From the NCBI GenBank assembly GCA_964454255.1, contig CAYVSY010000045.1, forward strand, positions 1 through 7,408: DNA of 7,408 bases, in the 5' to 3' direction. Shown here piece by piece: positions 1 to 5,797 of this stretch (positions are counted from its first letter, which is position 1; the number at the start of each line of letters is the position of its first letter). This DNA is from CAYVSY01 sp964454255 (GTDB taxonomy: Bacteria > Bacillota_I > Bacilli_A > RF39 > UBA660). Made by a program: the position numbers and the translations under genes. Under the pieces are notes generated by a model. That model did no database searches. It was given only the letters and a program-made list of their open reading frames with translations, and was not told the DNA's origin.

Positions 1-1
1 G

Positions 2-592
2 ATTGTTAATGGAAAAGAGTTGGAAACAAAAAATTTTCCATTTAAATTAAAAGATGAAGAAAAAGGAGCATATTTTCCTATTAAATATATATTAAATTAC
101 TTAGATGTAGATGTTCTTGAAAATGATAATAAAACAATATTAGTTACTAAAATTAATAATAATATATTGAGAGTTAGTGCAGAACAAGGAGAAATGGTTT
201 ATGGCAAGACAACACTTCAAGCAATTGATGAAAGTGTTAAGACAATATTAGTAGATAATGTTTTATATGTTCCTAGTTTTTTCTTTATGAAATTTACTAA
301 TAACACTATAGTAGATTTTAGTTCCGATTATACATCAGCAACATTAATTACAGATTTAGTTATTGATCCTTCAATTTCATGGATAACCGAGGTAGCTTTG
401 ACAGACACAATAAAAGAGAACTTAGATGGAAATACAAACAAAACTCATATTTGTTCAAAATGTAGTGGTGCTGGAGGTTATAATGAATCATATTATAATC
501 AATATTTGGTTAATGGACAATATATGCAACAAAAACAATATCGATGGATAACATGCTCACTTTGCGGTGGAACTGGACATGTTCATAATTAG
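2..592 (+). CDS. Stalk-domain protein with C-terminal tandem CxxCxGxG zinc motif (5' partial)
   Basis: The frame is open to the left edge, so the true start lies outside the window. A TTG at 20 is only an internal codon: the codons before it read I-V-N-G-K-E-L, a typical opening of copper amine oxidase N-terminal-like 'stalk' repeats. Two such repeats are visible. The first runs from INGK-like residues through YFPIKYILNYLDVDV, and the second is centred on DNVLYVPSFFFMKF; they match the family pattern of 'dG..yvPlR...ealG..V'. Stalk repeats are usually found in secreted or wall-associated proteins, but the signal peptide region is not in view. The C-terminus carries two DnaJ-like motifs, CSKCSGAG (452-475) and CSLCGGTG (554-577), 34 residues apart, separated by a Tyr/Gln-rich linker. 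The four cysteines could form one zinc site. There is no J domain, so this is not DnaJ. Function is unknown; the domain calls are from pattern recognition only. Confidence 0.7.
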   Translation: MVNGKELETKNFPFKLKDEEKGAYFPIKYILNYLDVDVLENDNKTILVTKINNNILRVSAEQGEMVYGKTTLQAIDESVKTILVDNVLYVPSFFFMKFTNNTIVDFSSDYTSATLITDLVIDPSISWITEVALTDTIKENLDGNTNKTHICSKCSGAGGYNESYYNQYLVNGQYMQQKQYRWITCSLCGGTGHVHN

Positions 593-596
593 GAGG
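591..596 (+). promoter_or_regulatory. Strong ribosome binding site for the interrupted small gene
   Basis: AGGAGG overlaps the TAG stop of the upstream gene and sits four bases before the ATG at 601. This consensus site and spacing argue that the ATG at 601 is, or recently was, a real start, translationally coupled to the stalk-domain gene. Confidence 0.7.
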
Positions 597-600
597 CAAA

Positions 601-771
601 ATGAAAATATTATAATATATATTAATTATTACGGGATTTATTATACTTTTTTTAAACGGTGCTCCATCTCAATGGGGTAAATTAAAATCAGATATGCCAA
701 TATGGAAACATTTAGTAATTGATTTTGTTGGATTTATTTTTATTGGATTAGGTTTATTCTTAAAAAATTGA
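601..771 (+). pseudogene. Small two-helix membrane protein gene interrupted by TAA at codon 5
   Basis: Starting at ATG 601, the frame reads M-K-I-L, then TAA at 613-615, and then stays open for another 51 codons to a TGA at 769-771. The continuation is protein-like: a hydrophobic segment (YILIITGFIILFL), a polar stretch with NGAPSQWGKLKSDMPIWKH, and a second hydrophobic segment (LVIDFVGFIFIGLGLFL) ending in KN. Without the stop it would be a 56-residue two-helix membrane protein. The start is backed by AGGAGG at 591-596. No later ATG, GTG or TTG with a ribosome binding site would rescue it; the ATG at 694 lacks one and would leave only the second helix. The simplest reading is a recent nonsense mutation or a base-call error. 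The protein family was not recognised. It was probably co-expressed with the upstream stalk-domain gene. Confidence 0.55.
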
Positions 772-788
772 TAAAATAACAATTTATA

Positions 789-818
789 TTGTAGATTAAA
801 TATTAAGTAAAATATATT
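789..818 (+). promoter_or_regulatory. Possible weak promoter for the AlkD-family gene
   Basis: TTGTAG (789-794) and TATATT (813-818) are separated by 18 bases, an acceptable sigma-A-like arrangement ahead of the gene starting at 859. In DNA this AT-rich such matches arise easily by chance, so the call is tentative. No terminator is seen between the preceding gene and this one, and read-through is possible. Confidence 0.25.
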
Positions 819-848
819 TTTACACTTTTGAATTGTTAAAAATAAAAT

Positions 849-853
849 GGAGG
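849..853 (+). promoter_or_regulatory. Ribosome binding site that selects the GTG start at 859
   Basis: GGAGG begins on the last base of the ATG at 847 and lies five bases before GTG 859. A site overlapping the ATG cannot serve that ATG, but it is ideally placed for the in-frame GTG. Confidence 0.65.
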
Positions 854-858
854 TTATT

Positions 859-1566
859 GTGGATTTAATAAAGAATAATTGGAATAAAAAAGATATAGTG
901 GAGTTTCAAAATTACTTAAAATCATTTGAAAATATTGAAAAAAAAGAATGGGCAACTAACTTATTACAGACTAATTTACCTATTTTATGTATAAAAACAG
1001 ATGTTATAAAATATATTGTTAATAAAATAGCAAAAGGTAATTTTATTGAATTTTTGAATTTTATGATATGGGATTATTATGAAAATACTGCTATTAATGG
1101 TTATTTAATTGTTAAAATTAAAGATTTTGAAGTTCAAAAAAAATATTTAGATATATATAGTAATAGAGCTGATAATTGGGCAACTTGTGATTTATTATCC
1201 TTTAATATTAAAGGTAATGAAGAAAAATACTTTAATATAGTTTTGGAATATATTAAAAGTGAGAAATCATTTGTTAGAAGAATAGGTATGTCAATTCTTT
1301 TTAATTTTATTGATAAAAGTGATTATATTGATAAAATATTTGATTTGTTGGATATGTTTTTTAATGAAGAACATTATTATGTTAATATGATGAATGCTTG
1401 GTTATTGTGTGAATGCTTTATTAAACAAAGAGAAAAAACTTTAAAATATTTAAATAATAATAAATTAAATAAATGGACAATTAATAAAGCTATTCAAAAA
1501 TGTCGAGAAAGCCGACGAGTTAGTATTGAAGATAAAGAGATGTTATTAAAATATAAAGTTAATTAA
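859..1566 (+). CDS. DNA alkylation repair protein, AlkD family
   Basis: AlkD-type enzymes are cytoplasmic DNA glycosylases built from HEAT-like helical repeats. They remove positively charged N3- and N7-alkylated purines without flipping the base. The product is about 235 residues, close to the 237 I recall for Bacillus cereus AlkD, and almost wholly helical. The family signature NWATCD is present: counted from the GTG, it gives W107 and D111, corresponding to W109 and the catalytic D113 of B. cereus AlkD. RR at 140-141, followed by a hydrophobic helix, fits the catalytic-region arginine (R148). YYVNMMNAW at 173-181 supplies the third active-site aromatic (W187). The C-terminal NKAIQKCRESRRVSIEDKE is also characteristic. 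I prefer GTG 859 over ATG 847 because GGAGG at 849-853 is five bases upstream of the GTG. Upstream is an interrupted small membrane gene and downstream an unknown gene, so context does not indicate an alkylation-response operon. Confidence 0.85.
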   Translation: MDLIKNNWNKKDIVEFQNYLKSFENIEKKEWATNLLQTNLPILCIKTDVIKYIVNKIAKGNFIEFLNFMIWDYYENTAINGYLIVKIKDFEVQKKYLDIYSNRADNWATCDLLSFNIKGNEEKYFNIVLEYIKSEKSFVRRIGMSILFNFIDKSDYIDKIFDLLDMFFNEEHYYVNMMNAWLLCECFIKQREKTLKYLNNNKLNKWTINKAIQKCRESRRVSIEDKEMLLKYKVN

Positions 1567-1575
1567 AAAATACTT

Positions 1576-1596
1576 AAATAAAAGTGATTTATTTTT
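1576..1596 (+). terminator. Weak AT-only hairpin after the AlkD-family gene
   Basis: AAATAAA (1576-1582) and TTTATTT (1588-1594) form a seven-pair stem with a five-base loop and run into more T residues. The stem has no G-C pairs, so termination would be weak at best. It could equally be chance in AT-rich DNA. If it does not work, the next gene is co-transcribed with the AlkD-family gene. Confidence 0.2.
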
Positions 1597-1624
1597 CATA
1601 TATTTATTTTGAAAGGATACTTTT

Positions 1625-2155
1625 ATGAACAATGAAATAAAAAAAATTAATAGTTTTATAAACAAAATCAAAAAAAATATTGAAGTTATAGATGGAAAAG
1701 GTTATATAGAAACAAATATTGGTTATATAAAATACATTAAAAATAATTTTATAAAAAGTGTTGAAATATTTAATTTTGATGGAGACTTATATGGAATTAC
1801 TGTTCATAATGATTATATAGAAGAATATTTATTACATCGTATTTGTAATAGGGAAACATTTAAAAAAACATTTTTACTTTCTCAAAAATGTATTATTATA
1901 GAATCTGAACATAATAAATTATTTGTGACAGATGATCTTTCTTCATTAATTGTTAATGGGAAATTTGCTGTATTATTTGATGAAAGAGGTAAAATAATAA
2001 ATATAAATAGAAAAATTATTGATGATAGAACATCTAGCAAATTAAGAGAATCTATGTTATTTTCAAGTAATTACTTTTTAACTAATATGATAGATAATGA
2101 GATGGAAATTTTAGCTAATCATAAAAAACAATTAAAAAAAGTTAAAGCACAATAG
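1625..2155 (+). CDS. Hypothetical protein, unrecognised family
   Basis: This 176-residue, Lys/Asn/Ile-rich soluble protein has no signal peptide or membrane segment. Its start at ATG 1625 is supported by GAAAGGA at 1611-1617, eight bases upstream. The N-terminal 25 residues look helical and strongly basic. The middle alternates hydrophobic and polar residues in a way that suggests beta strands (for example FNFDGDLYGITVHNDY and KLFVTDDLSSLIVNGKFAVLFDERGKI). The C-terminal 40 residues look helical and end in a basic tail, KKQLKKVKAQ. I recognise no catalytic motif and assign no function. It follows the AlkD-family gene by 58 bases without a convincing promoter of its own. Its last codons form the 5' arm of a terminator, so transcription stops right at its end. 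Base composition and codon use look like the neighbouring genes. Confidence 0.75.
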   Translation: MNNEIKKINSFINKIKKNIEVIDGKGYIETNIGYIKYIKNNFIKSVEIFNFDGDLYGITVHNDYIEEYLLHRICNRETFKKTFLLSQKCIIIESEHNKLFVTDDLSSLIVNGKFAVLFDERGKIININRKIIDDRTSSKLRESMLFSSNYFLTNMIDNEMEILANHKKQLKKVKAQ

Positions 2156-2164
2156 TGCTTTTTT
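2144..2164 (+). terminator. Rho-independent terminator overlapping the stop codon
   Basis: AAAGCAC (2144-2150) pairs perfectly with GTGCTTT (2155-2161) around a four-base loop, AATA, and is followed by an uninterrupted T run to 2164. The 5' arm encodes the last residues of the hypothetical protein, and the TAG stop (2153-2155) lies at the end of the loop and the first base of the 3' arm. It separates the accessory genes from the prfB operon. Confidence 0.75.
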
Positions 2165-2172
2165 AATTTATA

Positions 2173-2181
2173 TGTTATAAT
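2173..2181 (+). promoter_or_regulatory. Extended -10 promoter of the prfB operon
   Basis: TGTTATAAT is a perfect TATAAT -10 box (2176-2181) with the TGn extension. The -35 position would fall inside the preceding terminator (around 2153-2158) and does not resemble TTGACA; extended -10 promoters can work without a good -35. Transcription would start near 2188, giving a leader of only about 15 bases that contains the AGGA ribosome binding site (2191-2194) for the ATG at 2203. Confidence 0.65.
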
Positions 2182-2202
2182 GTTATTGTTAGGATTGATA
2201 AT

Positions 2203-3295
2203 ATGGATATAAAAGAACTTAAGAAATTATATGAAAATTTAAATAATAAAATAACTATTTTATGGAGGTCTCTTTGACTTAGATAGTAAAAAAGAAAGAT
2301 ATGAATTATTATCTAAAGAAATGAATGAATCTTCTTTTTGGGATAATAAAGAAAGAGCTGATAAAGTTATTAATGAAGTAAGTGATGCAAAAAAAATATT
2401 GGAAAAAGTAGAAGAAATAAAGAATAAAGTAAAAATGAGTTTAGAAACTATAGAATTGCTTATAATAGAAAAAGATGATGAACTAATTAATTTAATTAAT
2501 AATGACTATAATAATTTGTTTTTGGAATTATCTAATTTAGAGATGGAACTATATTTAAATGGGCCATATGATGAAAATAATTGTTTATTGGAAATACATC
2601 CAGGTGCTGGTGGAACTGAATCACAGGACTGGGCTATGATGTTATATAGTATGTATACAAGGTTTTTTAAGAAAAAAAATTGGAAATATGAAGAAATATA
2701 CATTCAAGAAGAAGATGTTGGAATAAAAAGTGCTATGATTTTAGTTAAAGCTAAAAATGCTTATGGTTTTTTAAAGGGAGAACGAGGTGTTCATAGATTA
2801 GTTAGAATATCACCATTTGATAGTAATTCTAGGCGACATACATCTTTTGCTTCAGTTGATATAATTCCTGAAATAGATAATAGTATTGAAATAGAATTAT
2901 TAGATAAAGATTTAAAAATAGATGTTTATCGTAGTAGTGGAGCTGGTGGTCAAAGTGTAAATACTACTGATAGTGCAGTTAGAATTACGCATATACCTAG
3001 TAATATAGTAGTTACTGTTCAAAATGAACGCAGTCAAATACAAAATAAAGAAAAAGCTTTGGAAATATTGAAAAGTAAATTATATGCTTTAGAGCAAGAA
3101 AAAAAAGAAAAAGAATTAGGTAATATGAAAAGTAACATTAGTATTAATTTTGGTTCACAAAAAAGGAGCTATGTTATGTGCCCATATACATTGGTAAAGG
3201 ATAATGATACCGATTATGAAAAAGTTGATGTTAATAGTGTTTTAGATGGTAATTTGGATGACTTTATTAATGCTTATTTAAGAAAAGGGGAATAG
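2203..3295 (+). CDS. prfB: Peptide chain release factor 2 (RF2), expressed by programmed +1 frameshift
   Basis: RF2 recognises UAA and UGA in the ribosomal A site and triggers hydrolysis of peptidyl-tRNA. Translation starts at ATG 2203 (ribosome binding site AGGA, 2191-2194) and runs 24 codons to CTT followed by an in-frame TGA at 2275-2277. A +1 shift there continues at GAC (2276) for 339 more codons, giving 363 residues, the usual RF2 length. The codon-recognition tripeptide SPF is at residues 203-205 and the catalytic GGQ at 248-250, both offset by two from what I recall of Escherichia coli RF2. The GAGGTESQDWA segment and the SSGAGGQSVNTTDSAVRITH block are typical of the family. The frame open from ATG 2321 alone would give a 324-residue product lacking the first 39 residues, so it should not be taken as the gene. 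It is the first gene of an operon; yitT follows after one base. Low RF2 levels should favour the shift, giving autoregulation as in other bacteria. Confidence 0.96.
2264..2278 (+). other. prfB: Programmed +1 ribosomal frameshift site of prfB
   Basis: The internal Shine-Dalgarno-like GGAGG (2264-2268), three spacer bases, the slippery CTT (2272-2274), and TGA followed by C (2275-2278) reproduce the known RF2 recoding signal with canonical spacing. When RF2 is scarce, the ribosome pauses at the poorly terminated UGA-C context and the peptidyl-tRNA slips from CUU to UUU, entering the +1 frame. Confidence 0.95.
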
Positions 3296-3296
3296 T

Positions 3297-4190
3297 ATGT
3301 TTTTATTTAAGAAAAAAAAAGAAGATTATAATGTTGATGAAGTTTTACAAAAAGTGAATAAAAAAGATTTAATTTATAGAATAATAATATTAGTAGTTGG
3401 ATGTTTCATAACAGCGGCGGCATTTAATTTGTTTTTTCTTCAATATGGGATAGTATGCTTTGGAATTAGTGGATTGTCTATTGTTTTAAATCAATATGGT
3501 GTTAATCCTTCTATATTTATATTTATAATGTCTATTTTGTTACTTATTATTTCATATTTTTTGTTGGGTTGGAAAATTACAAAAAATTCAATAATAGGAT
3601 CGTTAATCTTTCCGATATGTGTCTATTTAACGGAAGGAGTTACATCGTTAATTAATATTAATGGGACGGAAATGATATTAGTTGCCGTGTTTGGAGCTGC
3701 TATTTCTGGACTTGGTTATGGACTTATTTTTAAAACGGGATGGACAACAGGTGGAACGGATATAATTAATCAAATTTTGGCTAAGTATTTTAAAATTAGT
3801 ATTGGAAAAGCCATGATTATAGTAGATGGTTTAGTTGTTTTAAGTGGTAAGTTAGTATTTGGATGGGATATATTAATGTACGGTTTAATCGTTTTATATA
3901 TAATTAGTATGATAACGGATAAAGTAATTCTTGGAATATCTCAGGCTAAAGCTTTTTATATAATAACTAGCAAAGAAGATGAAACGAAAGATTTTTTAAT
4001 TAAATTAGTCGATTCTGGTCTTACAATTATTGAAGCTAGAGGAGGATATTTGAATTCTAAACAATCCTTGTTATTGTGCGTCATTCCTACTAAAAAATAT
4101 TTTATTGTAAAAGAGGGATTAAAAGAAGTGGATAAAGATGCTTTCTTTTTAGTAACAGATTCTTATGAAGTATTTGGAAAGAAGGTGTAG
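3297..4190 (+). CDS. YitT/YvjA-family membrane protein, first tandem copy
   Basis: This is a 297-residue member of the YitT (UPF0750) family: an N-terminal membrane domain of about five to six helices (residues 27-211), then a soluble DUF2179-type domain (about 217-292). It starts at ATG 3297, one base after the prfB stop, with AAGGGG at 3285-3290. The second family motif is intact (TGWTTGGTDIINQIL, from residue 147). The first, normally like TGGTTG, is degraded to FGISG at 55-59. The C-terminal domain keeps ARGGYL, CVIPT and DKDAFFLVTD. Residues 5-8 are four lysines, encoded partly by a run of nine A (3312-3320). Biochemical function is unknown. From memory, B. subtilis has a yvjA gene of this family between prfB and ftsE, so position supports orthology with yvjA. 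Compared with its downstream paralog it has lost the first glycine motif and may be functionally specialised. Confidence 0.88.
   Translation: MFLFKKKKEDYNVDEVLQKVNKKDLIYRIIILVVGCFITAAAFNLFFLQYGIVCFGISGLSIVLNQYGVNPSIFIFIMSILLLIISYFLLGWKITKNSIIGSLIFPICVYLTEGVTSLININGTEMILVAVFGAAISGLGYGLIFKTGWTTGGTDIINQILAKYFKISIGKAMIIVDGLVVLSGKLVFGWDILMYGLIVLYIISMITDKVILGISQAKAFYIITSKEDETKDFLIKLVDSGLTIIEARGGYLNSKQSLLLCVIPTKKYFIVKEGLKEVDKDAFFLVTDSYEVFGKKV
4181..4186 (+). promoter_or_regulatory. Ribosome binding site fixing the start of the second YitT gene
   Basis: AAGGTG-like purine-rich sequence (GAAGGTG, 4181-4187) lies about five bases before ATG 4192. It supports this start over an in-frame ATG at 4165, which lies inside the preceding gene and would add nine residues absent from the first paralog. 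Confidence 0.6.
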
Positions 4191-4191
4191 T

Positions 4192-5076
4192 ATGTTTTTT
4201 TTAAAAAAAAAAGTTAATTTAGATGAAGTTGAAAAAAAAGTTCAATCAAAAAATTTCTTTTCTAGATATTGTTTTATGATAGCGGGTATTTTTTTATCAG
4301 CGTTATCGTTTAATTTGTTTTTTGAACCATATAATATAGTAACAGGTGGAACAACAGGGATTGCTTTAATTGTTAGATCATATTTTGATATTGATCCAGC
4401 TACATTTGTTTTTATGACATCAATGTTTTTGATTTTAATGAGTTTTATCTTTTTAGGTTTTAAACAAACTATGAGAACTTTAGTTGGTGTCTTATTATTA
4501 CCTTTTTTTATGAAAACAACGGCATATTTAATTAATTATATTGATTTATCTAATAGTTCAATGTTATTATTGTCTATATATGGTGGGGTGTTAGGTGGAT
4601 TTGCATCTGGAATAACGTATAAAAATGGTTTTTCAACAGGCGGAATGCAGATAGTAAATCAAATTTTAAATAAGTATGCTAAAATTTCGATAGGATCGGC
4701 AACTTTAATAACAAATATTTTAATAATAATTGTGTCTGCGTTTGTTTTTGGAGTTCCAAAAGCATTATATGGTATTTTGGCTTTATATATTTCAAGTGTG
4801 GTAACAGATAGAGTGATTTTAGGTATATCTGATAAGAAAGCATTTTACATTGTGACAAGAAATGTTGATGAAATTAAAAAATATATTATTAAAAATTTAT
4901 CACATAGTGTTACAATATTAGATGTAAAAGGTGGATATTCAGAGGAAAAGAAAAAAATGATTATTTGTGTAATACCTACTAGACAATATTTTAGTGTTAA
5001 ACAAGTAGTTTTAGAATTAGATAAAGATGCTTTCTTTTTAATAACTGATACTTATGAAGTTTCAGGAGGAGCATAG
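4192..5076 (+). CDS. YitT/YvjA-family membrane protein, second tandem copy
   Basis: This 294-residue paralog of the preceding gene has the same layout: a membrane domain (about 25-212) and a C-terminal DUF2179-type domain (about 217-291). Both family glycine motifs are intact: TGGTTG at 51-56 and STGG at 148-151. The closing region (VKGGYS, CVIPT, DKDAFFLITDTYEV) closely matches the first copy, as does the N-terminus (MF-x-x-KKK followed by DEV). The start chosen is ATG 4192, one base after the upstream stop, exactly as for the first copy at the prfB stop. Codons 2-7 contain eight T followed by ten A (4195-4212), a homopolymer run that could slip. The gene is 13 bases before ftsE and is clearly in the same operon. 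Function of the family is unknown; this copy is the better candidate for the conserved yvjA-like role because its motifs are complete. Confidence 0.88.
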   Translation: MFFLKKKVNLDEVEKKVQSKNFFSRYCFMIAGIFLSALSFNLFFEPYNIVTGGTTGIALIVRSYFDIDPATFVFMTSMFLILMSFIFLGFKQTMRTLVGVLLLPFFMKTTAYLINYIDLSNSSMLLLSIYGGVLGGFASGITYKNGFSTGGMQIVNQILNKYAKISIGSATLITNILIIIVSAFVFGVPKALYGILALYISSVVTDRVILGISDKKAFYIVTRNVDEIKKYIIKNLSHSVTILDVKGGYSEEKKKMIICVIPTRQYFSVKQVVLELDKDAFFLITDTYEVSGGA

Positions 5077-5089
5077 GAAGTGGTGAAGT

Positions 5090-5797
5090 ATGGAATTAAT
5101 TAAAGTTAGAAATGTTCAAAAAACATATAAAAATGGTGTTGTAGCACTATATGATTTTAATGTATCAATAGAAAAAGGAGAATTTGTTTTTGTTATTGGT
5201 AAAACGGCATCTGGTAAATCAACGTTTATTAAAATGTTGTATCGAGAAGAAAAACCTGACAAAGGTGAAATTAAGATTGGTGGTATAAATGTTGCGACAT
5301 TAAAAAATAGAAAAGTTTATAAATTAAGAAGAAAATTAGGAGTGGTTTTTCAGGATTTTAAATTATTACCTAGATTAACTGTATTTGAAAATGTGGCTTT
5401 TGCTTTGGAAGTGTTTGCTTTAGAAAATAAAGTTATATATAAAAAAGTTATGAAGGTATTAGAATTAGTTGGATTGCAAGCTAAATCGAGACAATATCCT
5501 AATCAACTTTCTGGTGGTGAACAACAAAGAGTTGCGATTGCGAGAGCTATTGTTAATGATCCTAAATTATTAATATGTGATGAACCAACGGGTAACTTAG
5601 ATCCAGCAACTAGTATGGAAATTATGAAAGTTTTAGAAACAATTAATAATTTAGGAACAACCGTTGTTATGGCAACTCATGATAGAGAAATAGTAGATAA
5701 ACTAAAGAAAAGAGTTATATTAATTGAAGATGGTAAACTAACAAGGGATTATATGAAAGGAACGTATTATAATGAAGGCATTAAGAAGATTAAGTAG
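5090..5797 (+). CDS. ftsE: Cell division ATP-binding protein FtsE
   Basis: FtsE is the cytoplasmic ABC-type ATPase of the FtsEX complex. It transmits ATP hydrolysis through FtsX to activate extracytoplasmic peptidoglycan hydrolases (CwlO in Bacillus, PcsB in streptococci). The 235-residue product has all the expected elements: Walker A GKTASGKST at 37-45, Q-loop in VFQDFKLLP (Q88), signature LSGGEQQ at 140-146, Walker B LLICDEP at 160-166 with E165 catalytic, D-loop NLDP, and H197 in the MATHD switch. GVVFQDFKLLP, TVFENVAFALEV and DEPTGNLDPATS are diagnostic of FtsE rather than of other ABC ATPases. In Walker A, the fourth position is Ala (A40) where Gly is usual. The start is ATG 5090, with GGTGA at 5082-5086. 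The last 26 bases overlap ftsX, implying translational coupling. No hydrolase partner gene is in the window. Confidence 0.96.
   Translation: MELIKVRNVQKTYKNGVVALYDFNVSIEKGEFVFVIGKTASGKSTFIKMLYREEKPDKGEIKIGGINVATLKNRKVYKLRRKLGVVFQDFKLLPRLTVFENVAFALEVFALENKVIYKKVMKVLELVGLQAKSRQYPNQLSGGEQQRVAIARAIVNDPKLLICDEPTGNLDPATSMEIMKVLETINNLGTTVVMATHDREIVDKLKKRVILIEDGKLTRDYMKGTYYNEGIKKIK

Noticed and set aside
20..22. TTG as the start codon of the first gene
   Set aside because: The frame is open to the window edge and the codons before it encode a stalk-repeat-like IVNGKEL, so the gene begins further upstream.
452..577. DnaJ chaperone
   Set aside because: Only two of the four CxxCxGxG motifs are present, and there is no J domain or Gly/Phe region; the rest of the protein is stalk-like.
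613..615. Stop codon readthrough or genetic code change at TAA
   Set aside because: TAA is used as a true terminator elsewhere in the window (for example ftsX), and no recoding signal surrounds this one; mutation or base-call error is simpler.
779..792. Inverted repeat ACAAT-TTAT-ATTGT as terminator or operator
   Set aside because: Only five mostly A-T pairs and no T run after it; expected by chance in DNA of this composition.
819..848. TTTACA and TAAAAT as a promoter for the AlkD-family gene
   Set aside because: The -10 would overlap the start region, leaving the ribosome binding site at or before the transcript start.
2156..2202. Riboswitch or leader RNA ahead of prfB
   Set aside because: The region is too short and holds only the terminator T run, the -10 element and the ribosome binding site.
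2506..2703. Minus-strand open frame of 65 codons
   Set aside because: It lies wholly inside prfB, antisense to conserved RF2 sequence, with no ribosome binding site or recognisable protein features.
4165..4191. Upstream in-frame ATG as start of the second YitT gene
   Set aside because: It would overlap the first copy and add nine residues with no counterpart in the paralog; ATG 4192 has the better-placed ribosome binding site and mirrors the first copy's start.
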